A stretch of DNA of 64,000 bases from Dehalococcoidia bacterium UBA1141 (lineage in GTDB: Bacteria; Chloroflexota; Dehalococcoidia; Lucifugimonadales; UBA3495): contig DCAE01000109.1 of the NCBI GenBank assembly GCA_002311385.1, positions 197,443-261,442 on the forward strand. The letters run 5' to 3'. Below, in pieces: positions 1 to 7,793 of this stretch. Position 1 is the first letter of the stretch. Every line of letters begins with the position of its first letter. The translations under genes and the position numbers were made by a program. The notes beneath the pieces are model-generated. The model made no database searches. It was not told where the DNA came from and was given only the letters and a program-made list of their open reading frames with translations.

Positions 1-16
1 TCCGGCCTGTTCTTGG

Positions 17-160
17 GAGGGGAGCACGCAAGTCAAGGACTCCGTGCTCCCTGACACTAAGAACCCTGGGGGGAGGTCTTAGTGACCGGCATGAGGCGGA
101 AACCGCGTCGGGGCAAACCGGTGGAGGCAGATGCGGTCCCAACCTCGTAGTAATCTACGA
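17..160 (+). ncRNA. Unidentified structured RNA candidate
   Basis: Four successive hairpins can be drawn on the + strand. They are 20-28 with 43-51 (9 bp, perfect), 55-62 with 77-84 (8 bp, perfect), 85-89 with 118-122 enclosing 96-99 with 103-106 (AAA loop), and 145-150 with 155-160 (TAAT loop). No reading frame across the stretch gives a convincing protein. I do not recognise the motifs of RNase P RNA, tmRNA, 6S or SRP RNA. It could instead be the structured end of a TnpB/IS605-type or group II element that starts outside the window. The strand is a guess, because hairpins fold on either strand. Confidence 0.3.
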
Positions 161-323
161 AGCTCTCCCTTAGTCGGATTCCACGCTGGTTGTGGCTGCC
201 TTCTCGATAATGATTAGCAGCTCAGCGGCTAACTATGAGTCGCATGCTGTGTTGAGGGATTGCCTATCAGGTGCTACAATCGGGAGGTCAAAACCCCTGT
301 TTTTCTCCACATTTCCTCCACGT

Positions 324-398
324 TCCCCGGTAGCTCAGTGGTAGAGCAATCGGCTGTTAACCGATGGGTCGTAGGTTCGAATCCTACCCGGGGAGCCA
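324..398 (+). tRNA. tRNA-Asn (GTT)
   Basis: A complete cloverleaf is visible. The acceptor stem TCCCCGG (324-330) pairs with CCGGGGA (388-394). A D-arm TAGCTCAGTGGTAGAGC follows. The anticodon stem ATCGG/CCGAT encloses the loop CTGTTAA with anticodon GTT at 356-358, and the T-arm contains GGTTCGAATCC. The discriminator G395 is followed by an encoded CCA (396-398). No neighbouring tRNA was seen. Confidence 0.97.
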
Positions 399-532
399 CA
401 CTCCACAATAGGCCGAACTGTCGACTCTTCGGTTAACAGCCGAGGGTCTCCTCCTCCCGGTAATGCGTACAGAAATGTCAAGTCATCCTCCCCAGCTTCG
501 ACTCTATTCACAAACGAACGGATGAAAGTTTT

Positions 533-760
533 TTACTCCTCAAGAGAGGCCTGTTCGAGTACCTCCGTGATGCGGGTGACATGGCTGAAGATTACCTCAG
601 GGTCGGCTATCTTGGTCAGTCTGGCCCAGATAGGACCCAACCAATTCGCCGATAGTGTCGCATCTGTATCGTGGTGCGAACGTCGCACATTACGAATCGT
701 ATCTGTCGAATGGTCCATTCTCCACTCGCTTCATACTCCTCCCAAGTCGATCAACCCAAG
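533..760 (-). pseudogene. Possible decayed coding remnant
   Basis: Two overlapping minus-strand frames each look partly protein-like. One runs from about 757 to 661 and includes WEEYEASGEWTIRQIRF. The other runs from 718 to the stop at 533 and includes the stretches SANWLGPIWARLTKIADPEV and HVTRITEVLEQ. They would join through a frameshift, and a stop lies just upstream of the first. I do not recognise the family. The longer + strand frame here (522-899) looks like a shadow. Random open frames remain a real alternative. Confidence 0.22.
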
Positions 761-871
761 TAGGATCTTGCCGACGACGTTGATAGACTTCAAATCGTCT
801 TCAAACCCTTCGTTGCTAAGTCATTGGCGTCTTCCCGAAAGTTCTTGCTCTAGCCCCTTATGGCCTTCACA

Positions 872-994
872 GGGCTTTGCCTTAACACTGTCATTCTGAG
901 GAGCGGAGCGACGAAGAATCTACCGTCTCAGGCGTGAAGATTCTTCGCTTCACTCAGAATGACAGTGTTTCTGAGACTTTTGGGCCAAAGCCCC
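872..994. repeat. Palindromic MITE-like repeat, copy A
   Basis: Arms AACACTGTCATTCTGAG (884-900) and the matching CTCAGAATGACAGTGTT (953-969) are perfect 17-bp inverted repeats. An inner pair GAAGAATCT/AGATTCTTC (913-921, 938-946) extends the stem, and a looser outer pair GGGCTTTG.../...CAAAGCCC reaches 872-994. The left arm closely resembles one arm of a second element at 31655-31802, so this is a dispersed repeat. It holds no coding sequence. It would fold into a long hairpin if transcribed. Confidence 0.75.
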
Positions 995-1268
995 TTCACA
1001 GGGGTACGTGGTTCATAGCTCATGTTGGCTAGGAGCGGGCTCTTGGCCCGGTTAGCTTCTTCGGCATCACCCTATGTTTCTTGAGTTTCCCGAATGAACT
1101 TTCGCAAACATTGAGGCAGCACGTGTGCGTATCCTGTCCTCCGATCCTTTCCTAGTGTTAACCACCGGCTAGACGCATGTAGTAATATCTGATATATAAC
1201 TGTTTAAACTATAATTGAATAATCTACTACAGAAATATCTACGCTAATTAAAACAAGGAGAACACCAT

Positions 1269-1856
1269 ATGCCACCAGCGCGCAAAAGTGGCGGCCTCCC
1301 GAAGACCTCATATGCGGTACTTGGCTTGCTCTCTTTCGGAGAGAGATCTGGGTACGACTTGAAGGCCTTGGCGGATTACAGCATCGCTAATTTCTTCTGG
1401 AGCCCTGCTGGGAGTCAAATCTATGCCGAACTCCGGCGTCTGACCTACCTTGGATTTGTTACCGAAACAATGGTCAGGCAAGAGCGAAGACCGGACAAGC
1501 GGATTTACCAACTTACCACTTCAGGTCAAGGCGCGCTTAGCGACTGGTTGGAGATTCCCGAGGTCGAGCCGGACATATTCAAGAGCACGTTCCTTTTGAA
1601 GATTTTTTTGGGCAGATCGACTCAAACTGAAACTATCGTTGCCCAAGTTGAAGAGCGGCGCCAGCAGATCGAAGAACGAATTTCTCAGTTGGAAGAAAAA
1701 GAGGCTACTCTCCGGGACCGCCCAGAATTGGCCTTCGCATACATCACCCTCAAGTCGGGCCTAGCCGCAAATCGTGCCCAACTGCTGTGGACCGAAGAGG
1801 TAGTGGAAGAGCTCAAAATGCGGGATCCGGGCCAGAGTTACCTTGATAACGGGTGA
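1269..1856 (+). CDS. PadR family transcriptional regulator
   Basis: This 195-residue protein has the PadR winged-helix domain in its first ~90 residues. The signature includes YAVLGLLSFGERSGYDLKAL and IYAELRRLTYLGFV, followed by the wing KRIYQLTTSGQGAL. The rest is a helical, Glu/Gln-rich C-terminal half with coiled-coil character, as in the Vir_act_alpha_C dimerisation region. AAGGAG at 1255-1260 supports the ATG. It lies 54 bp upstream of a broken MMPL transporter gene in the same direction. PadR proteins typically repress an adjacent efflux gene, so that is the likely former target. An AT-rich palindromic promoter region precedes it. Function as a repressor is inferred from the family. Confidence 0.9.
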   Translation: MPPARKSGGLPKTSYAVLGLLSFGERSGYDLKALADYSIANFFWSPAGSQIYAELRRLTYLGFVTETMVRQERRPDKRIYQLTTSGQGALSDWLEIPEVEPDIFKSTFLLKIFLGRSTQTETIVAQVEERRQQIEERISQLEEKEATLRDRPELAFAYITLKSGLAANRAQLLWTEEVVEELKMRDPGQSYLDNG

Positions 1857-1910
1857 ATAACAGGCCCAACCAGGATCGGAGCCCCACGCAATCATAATTA
1901 GAGGAACGTC

Positions 1911-4711
1911 ATGGAACGAAATTCAGAGAAACAGGCCAGCCTGATGGCTAAAGCAGGCAATCTTTTCGTGCGGTATTCGGGGATGTGGATAGTTGTTGGC
2001 TTGGCGATCACGCTCCTGTTGGCAGTTCCATTGATTGCCATGTCCCCGGATGAGGATGCATCCAGCGATCCCGGGGGAGATGTCTTCGATTTGCAGGATG
2101 ACCTAGGCGACTGGTTCAAGACTATTGTTCACGACCAGAATTACGTAATTGAAGCCCGCGGTGAAGACGTATTGACCCAAGCGGTGCTTTGGGAGTTATA
2201 CCAAAACACGCAGGAACTTTTGGCAATTGACAAAAAGGGTGCACTTGGCCCGCCGGACTTACCGGACCAGCCGTACCTATATCAAGCCTTCGACACGGAT
2301 ACTGACCGGTCCTTTGTTGGTCTGAATACAATAGCCGACGAAGTACAACGTGTACTCAGTGGTGAGATTTTTGACACCACTTTGGAATCTGCCTCATACG
2401 ATCAAATCAAGCTGGCGGTACACCTACTCCTCGCCGATACGGAAACTGCTTCACTGCGAGACGCCCTTTCTGTAGAGGCGCGGAGCGAAAAGAGAGTCGT
2501 CACCGGAATGGAGATCGATTATTGGACGTCTTCTGCCTTAATGTTCGGAGTGTTTGCCGATAACGAAAAGTTGGGTGGTGCCTCCGCGTATGGGCGCTCG
2601 CTAGGCGGAGACGACAGCGAACTGGTTAAAGAAGAGTTCAACCGCAATGTCCAGGAGGTTATCCGCGGCGAGCAACGCACGTACAAGGCATGGGGTATCG
2701 CCATAGACTTGAACATGGAAGCTGAAGACGAGGGTAAAACGGCGGCCGTATTCATCATGTTAACCGTCGTCGCAGCGGTAATCGTCGTGGGGGATCAGTC
2801 TTCGCTCATACTGGGCGATGGCATTGACCGGAGCAGGTCTGGCTGAAAGGCATCTCCAATCTTGTTGGCCTGAAAGGCGGCCTCACCATCGAGCTGATTG
2901 TTCCGATTGCGATGATTGCCTTGGGCGTGGACTTTGCCGTTCATGCCATGCGCCGCTACCAAGAGGAGAAAACCCTTGGATATGCCCCTCGAAGAGCGTT
3001 GCAGATCGGATTCGCCGGAGTCTTGGGTGCGTTGGGGCTGGCAATGTTAAGTGACGGCATCGCCTTCCTATCCAATGTTTCCTCAGATATACAGGCAATC
3101 ATCCACTTTGGCATCGCTGCCGGAATCGCTGTAGCATCCTCGTTCTTGGTGCTCGGCATCATGGTCCCACTAGCGGCAATGCGAGTAGACCAACTCCGCC
3201 GTCCACGACCCGGTCCCGCTTCGTTGGCCGGACGAGTCCTCTCTACCGTGGCTGGCTTAAATGCGGCGGTCCTTTTCGCCGTCGCTGTCCTGCTCCTTGT
3301 GGTCGGCTTCGCAATTCCGGGAGTGGCGGTTTTTCTGGCGGCCATTCTGACCTTTCTGGTGGCACCGATCCTGATCTTACGCTGGACGAACCGCCGCGCT
3401 CAGCCGCAAACGGACTTTTCGACCCCGGGCCTGCCGTCCTCACATGAAGCCACGCTTCCAGGGTTGTTGGCGACGGTTGTGGGCGGACTTGCGCGCTTCC
3501 GGCCAATAGTGCTGCTGGTTGTGATTGCGGTCACGACCAGTGCTGCGATACTGGCGCTCAGGCTGGACCCGGAGTTCGACGTTAATGACTTTTTTGACAG
3601 CAAATCAGATTTCGTGGTGAGCTTGGACCAAATGGACAACCACTTCGCCGGACGGGGTGGTGAGCTGGGATTCATTATCGTTAAAGGCGACCTGACCGAC
3701 CCCCAGGCTCTAACGGCATTACATCAATTCGTAGGCGAAATATCTCGTAATCCATATGTGGGCCGGGACGCTGACGGTCTTCCCTCGTTGGAATACAACG
3801 TTTTCAATCTACTGGAAAGGTTAACCGCCAGCACCTACGCACGAAGCCAGATAAAACAGGAAAGCGGGATTGAGATAACGGACAACGATGGCGACGGGGT
3901 ACCGGATAATCAGGAGCAAATCAGCGCCAGCTATGACTACATGGTCCAGAATTGAGTTCCATTAGACGAGAGCAACTTCGTCTACGATGCTGGGCAAGTA
4001 AGGGATCGACTGTTTCACATATCGGGTAGTGCCGAAGATAACGTGACTCTTCTGGTGCTCGGCATCCCGGGCACCCGTGAGCAGACTGTGGTCAGGGCCG
4101 CCCGAGAGTCTCTGTTGGATGACATGGAGACGCTGCGCCAGAACCCACTATTCAGCCGCGTCGGCTTAACTGGATCTGCGTTCATCCGTGAAGGCCAACT
4201 CGACGCCACGACCCAGTCCCTTCGGAGAGCCCTGCCTATATCAGTCGCCGCCGCGCTGGTGCTCCTTTTTCTTATGATGCGCTCTGTACGCTACGCGGTG
4301 GTGACCATCATCCCAGTAATGCTCGTGGCGGTCTGGCTCTACGCCCTCATGTACATCATTGGTTTCAGTTTAAATTTCGTTACAGCGACCATCGGCGCGA
4401 TATCCATCGGGGTCGGTATTGACTACTCAATCCACATGACTGAGCGCTTTCGGGAAGAACTGCGCAGAGCCGATACCGCTATGGAGGCTTTGCGTCAGGC
4501 GGCTGATGGAACTGGGGTTGCACTGATGGCGTCAGCAGTATCCAGTATTTTGGGTTTCGTCATCCTAGGCTTCGCACCTATGCCCCTGTTCTCGTCCTTT
4601 GGCTTCTTGACGGCCTTCATGATTTTCCTGGCGCTGGCTTCTTCCCTGGTGGTTCTTCCATCGCTGTTGCTATTGGTAACTCCTGACACGGCCGCTCGGA
4701 GGCAAGTTTGA
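1911..4711 (+). pseudogene. MMPL/RND family transporter, disrupted by two frameshifts and one stop
   Basis: The reading frames 1911-2846, 2912-3955 and 4043-4711 together give one RND-type hydrophobic exporter with two repeats of a TM segment, a periplasmic loop and a TM bundle. The frame is lost near 2790, moves through a short middle frame, and is lost again near 2845, where TGG-CTG-AAA resumes the family sequence. The remaining two parts share a frame and are separated only by TGA at 3953-3955, within QN-stop-VPLDES, where a Gly codon (GGA) would be natural. Motifs such as GVDFAVHAMRRY and GVGIDYSIHMTERF mark the conserved fourth TM segments. Three lesions make this a pseudogene, or a poorly assembled copy. 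It was probably an export partner of the PadR regulator. Confidence 0.85.
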
Positions 4712-4776
4712 GGCTGATCAGTCAGGTTATTGTAATCAAGGATGACTCCTTGGAGTTGATTCAAATTTGAGAGGGC

Positions 4777-5118
4777 TTAGTCCGCTTCGCCGACCATCGC
4801 CGGCTCGGCGATTCGAGTTGCTATTCGGTAGCCATTCAACCCCTTTAGGAAGTACCAGATTCTGTCGATGCGCTGTGGCTCCTCTGCGGAAAGGTTGCGC
4901 AGACGCTGAAGCGTATGAACAGGCAAAGCACTACCTTGTAGGGGGTCGCCGAGGGCGAGTACCATGTCCTTAGCCTCGGGACCCATGGTGAGAAGCAGTC
5001 GGACTTCAGTAACGTGAGCTCTTGACACTTTGCGTATCCGTGCGAGATCCGCCCCTGACGCCGCCTCTCCGTCATCGAGAAGACGGTGCCACTTTTGAGC
5101 CAGAGCGGGGGGGTTGGA
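4777..5118 (-). pseudogene. Recombinase-associated HTH protein fragment
   Basis: Read on the minus strand, the frame from about 5118 to the stop at 4777 contains ALAQKWHRLLDDGEAASGAD followed by LARIRKVSRAHVTEVRLLL. This is a helix-turn-helix resembling the small proteins found beside serine-type site-specific recombinases in environmental bacteria. No ATG, GTG or TTG opens the frame before an upstream TGA. An internal GTG at 5028 would give only an 83-residue piece. No recombinase gene is nearby. I read it as a mobile-element remnant between the dead transporter and the SecA cluster. Confidence 0.4.
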
Positions 5119-5205
5119 GTATTGAGTGGATGTGGGTTGTCACGAAATCGTAATCAATGGCGCGGAAATGCCAGGTTGACGGAATCGGTATTGCGCTGGG
5201 CTCTT

Positions 5206-6597
5206 ATGCCAGTCAACGAAAACCAGAATTTCATACTTCAGATAACCGACTCGGTCACAACAAGAAAGTGTGCCCTCCGAATAGACCTGCAAGACGCGCG
5301 TTTGCCCTGGGAACGATTGCTTGAAATATACCTGAAGAATCCCCCTATCGAGCAGCTGTGCAAGGAAGGTCGAATCACATCGGAATCGACTGAGAATTTA
5401 CTGGCCATTCAGGATCTTGTCTACGTAAGCGATGACGATGGGTGCCTGCATAGCATGTTCGCAGGACTCACGGTGAAACAAGGTGATCGGCCCTTAGCGC
5501 CAACGATAGTACCCGATATTAGCTTAGGGCGGGCGAGAGACAAAGAAATCTCGGTGATCGACCTGACGATAGACCGCACGGGCGTCGGTTACAGCCGCAA
5601 TTGGGTGGGATTCCATAAAAGAAGGTGGGCAAAAAACGAAACCGCCTTTGTCGATTTTGCCAGGTCCGCAGTGGAACTGAACTGGTGTCCAGAAGAAGCC
5701 GATTCCATCCTTGAGCTAAACTCGCCGGAGGCTAGGCTGGCTCTCCTTCAGGACCTGGCTAAACGAATCTGGGAAGCTGACTTCGAGAGCTACTCTCGGT
5801 TTACCGGGCAGAAACTCGTTTTCAAGTCTGGGGACGAAACTGTGCGCAACATAATAAACGGCGGGGGAGGAGTCTGTTCGGAAAAAGTACAAGCTCTGAA
5901 ATTTCTAACCGACAATCTGGGGTACGAATCCGAGTATCTCCTGGCCGGGCCTAACGCCCGGAGGCCCATCCCAGAAGAGAAATTGCGTGAGCTTCTAACT
6001 ACATTCGAGTTCGAATTTTCGAGACGGTATATGCGCTATTGGCAGCACATGGCTCTCTTGTACCACCTGGACGGTCAGGATATTCTCGTCGATGCGACCA
6101 ACGGGAACATACCATTCTTGTTCCTTTTGGGAGATGAAGCTAAGCTATTGCGTGATTATCCAAGTAAAGAACCGCTGGCGGTGAGGATGTCGCTCCACCA
6201 AGAGGCGTTCTATTACCACAGAGTCTCCCAGGATATACCCGAGAACTTGCTTTTTGCGTTGGAGGGGTGGATACCCGAGGCCGACTTAATCCAAGTATTT
6301 GAAAACGAACTGGGGCTATTTCTCTCAGAGAGTTTTTTCGTCACACCAGTTGTTTACAGAAATCACCGGGAGTTCCTTAGGCAGCAACGAAAATATAACG
6401 AAGCCTGCGAAAAAGTCGGCTTGCTGAGCGAGGTTAACGAAAAGTGGACCTTAGATTCGGAAATCGGGCGGCAATTTACTCAAATGAATCCCTTCGCCAG
6501 CCAGCAGGTCTTGGCGTCCAGGCAACATTTGCTTTCGAGATACAATGAAAGCGAGGGTTCCGGACATCAAGCCGGTCTGGTCTTAGTCAAGTTGTAG
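5206..6597 (+). CDS. NAT/transglutaminase-like cysteine enzyme
   Basis: This 463-residue protein starts at ATG 5206 (MPVNENQNF); an upstream ATG at 5086 adds an unlikely Arg/Gly-rich leader. The middle carries a papain-like triad. Cys224 lies in GGGGVCSEKVQALKFL, His281 in YWQHMALLYHLDG and Asp296 in ILVDATNG. The 15-residue His-Asp spacing and the LLVELDG...YLVDVGFG-like context match arylamine N-acetyltransferases and transglutaminase-like enzymes. The ~220-residue N-terminal and ~160-residue C-terminal parts are unfamiliar. It has no signal peptide, so it is likely cytoplasmic. It is the first gene of a co-directional set with a K+ channel and a SecA paralogue. A role in acyl or amide transfer is inferred; the substrate is unknown. 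Confidence 0.6.
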   Translation: MPVNENQNFILQITDSVTTRKCALRIDLQDARLPWERLLEIYLKNPPIEQLCKEGRITSESTENLLAIQDLVYVSDDDGCLHSMFAGLTVKQGDRPLAPTIVPDISLGRARDKEISVIDLTIDRTGVGYSRNWVGFHKRRWAKNETAFVDFARSAVELNWCPEEADSILELNSPEARLALLQDLAKRIWEADFESYSRFTGQKLVFKSGDETVRNIINGGGGVCSEKVQALKFLTDNLGYESEYLLAGPNARRPIPEEKLRELLTTFEFEFSRRYMRYWQHMALLYHLDGQDILVDATNGNIPFLFLLGDEAKLLRDYPSKEPLAVRMSLHQEAFYYHRVSQDIPENLLFALEGWIPEADLIQVFENELGLFLSESFFVTPVVYRNHREFLRQQRKYNEACEKVGLLSEVNEKWTLDSEIGRQFTQMNPFASQQVLASRQHLLSRYNESEGSGHQAGLVLVKL

Positions 6598-6687
6598 AGT
6601 TGACGGGATGTCCATTACCGTGACCGGCGATGGGGTCACAAAAGACGTTCGGAATCACACTGCCACCGGCGGTGAGCGTACTAGAGC

Positions 6688-7743
6688 ATGCTAATTCAAA
6701 TAAGATTATTCCTAATCCGAGCCCGGCGCCGGAGGATGGTAGGCGCTAGCATTGTCTTAGTTGCCCTCTTTGCAAGTATCGTCGGGAACACATTGACGTT
6801 TTACTTCTTCGAGAGCGGGCAATCCATTGGAGACAGTTTTTGGTACAGTATGATATCCATTACAACCATTGGATACGGTGACCTTTCGGCCACCGCCATT
6901 GGGTCTAGGATTGGGACTATAGTATTTATAACAGTGGTGGGCCTCACCGCCTTCACAGCATGGGCCGGTATAGTAATTAACTGGCTTATCGATTTACAGC
7001 ACAGGGAGCGGACTGGCATGGGGAGGTTATTTGTGAAGGAACACATTTTGTTAATCAACTTTCCCAACGAGTCCCGTGTCCGCCACATAATCGAAGAGTT
7101 TACGTCGGACACCCGGCATTCTAAGGATGAGATTGCCATTGTCACCGACCGTGTGGAGTCTCTGCCTTTCTCTTATCCCAATGTATACTTTATACGTGGC
7201 TCACCGCTGGAGATGGAAACCTACGATCGGGCGGCAATAGCCACTGCACAGAAAGCAATTATCTTAAGCACAGGTTACGACGACCCCACCAGCGACAGCA
7301 TTGTTGCCTCCGCCGTCTCCGTGCTACACCGATTGAACCCGCAAATCAAGGCCACAGTGGAGTGTATCAATCCCAAACATGCTGTGTTATTTGAAGGAAT
7401 GGACAACGTGTCCCTGGTTTTCCCGCTTCAGATGGCCAACAACCTGCTAGTCCAAGAGTCTCAGGACCCGGGTATCAGCCTGTTGACCCAGGCCATTACC
7501 AGTAACCTAGTGGAGGGCACCTTGCTCAGCACCCGCTTGGAAGCGGTACCGGATCAGCAGATGCCCTATCCGGAGTTTGCCAAACATATGCTGGACCGCG
7601 ACATTAACTTAGTGGGCATTGTCCGCAACGGAAATGTACATCTCCGATTTACCGAATTATTTCCGGTGAAAGACGATGTGCTGGTCTACATTAGTTCCTC
7701 TCGGATAGAGTGGGAAGCGATTCAGGAGTCGATGGCCACATGA
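6688..7743 (+). CDS. Two-TM potassium channel with RCK-like C-terminal domain
   Basis: 351 residues. Residues 1-105 hold two membrane helices flanking a pore loop with the K+ selectivity filter TTIGYGD (about residues 59-65). A soluble part follows with the layout of TrkA-N/RCK and TrkA-C domains, as in MthK-type gated channels. The Rossmann dinucleotide loop is degenerate: HILLINFPNESRVRHIIEEF replaces a Gly-rich GxGxxG, so NAD(H) binding is doubtful. Asp/Glu-rich positions such as GYDDPTSDS may sense other ligands. It sits 90 bp after the NAT/transglutaminase-like gene and 50 bp before the SecA paralogue, so co-transcription is likely. Confidence 0.88.
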   Translation: MLIQIRLFLIRARRRRMVGASIVLVALFASIVGNTLTFYFFESGQSIGDSFWYSMISITTIGYGDLSATAIGSRIGTIVFITVVGLTAFTAWAGIVINWLIDLQHRERTGMGRLFVKEHILLINFPNESRVRHIIEEFTSDTRHSKDEIAIVTDRVESLPFSYPNVYFIRGSPLEMETYDRAAIATAQKAIILSTGYDDPTSDSIVASAVSVLHRLNPQIKATVECINPKHAVLFEGMDNVSLVFPLQMANNLLVQESQDPGISLLTQAITSNLVEGTLLSTRLEAVPDQQMPYPEFAKHMLDRDINLVGIVRNGNVHLRFTELFPVKDDVLVYISSSRIEWEAIQESMAT

Positions 7744-7793
7744 CCTGGCCTCATGGCAAAAAAGTGGCCCCCAGACGGCAGGTGGCGCATTAG

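Larger units (their letters stand above)
399..1268. other. Gene-poor stretch between tRNA-Asn and the PadR gene
   Basis: No intact gene is supported here. The stretch contains a 14-base sequence at 430-443 that is the reverse complement of the tRNA-Asn anticodon arm, a possible decayed minus-strand coding remnant around 533-760, and a palindromic repeat at 872-994. An AT-rich segment follows just upstream of the PadR gene, with TATAAT at 1210-1215 and the small palindrome ATATCTGATAT at 1185-1195. The last two are plausible as the PadR promoter and autoregulatory operator, but I see no good -35 box. Confidence 0.6.

Noticed and set aside
522..899. 125-residue plus-strand open frame
   Set aside because: Composition is Ser/Leu-rich without family features, it overlaps a minus-strand coding-like stretch and runs into the palindromic repeat.
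3953..3955. TGA in the MMPL gene as a second selenocysteine codon
   Set aside because: The family has no Cys or Sec there; a Gly codon fits, and the same gene also carries two frameshifts, so simple decay or error is more likely.
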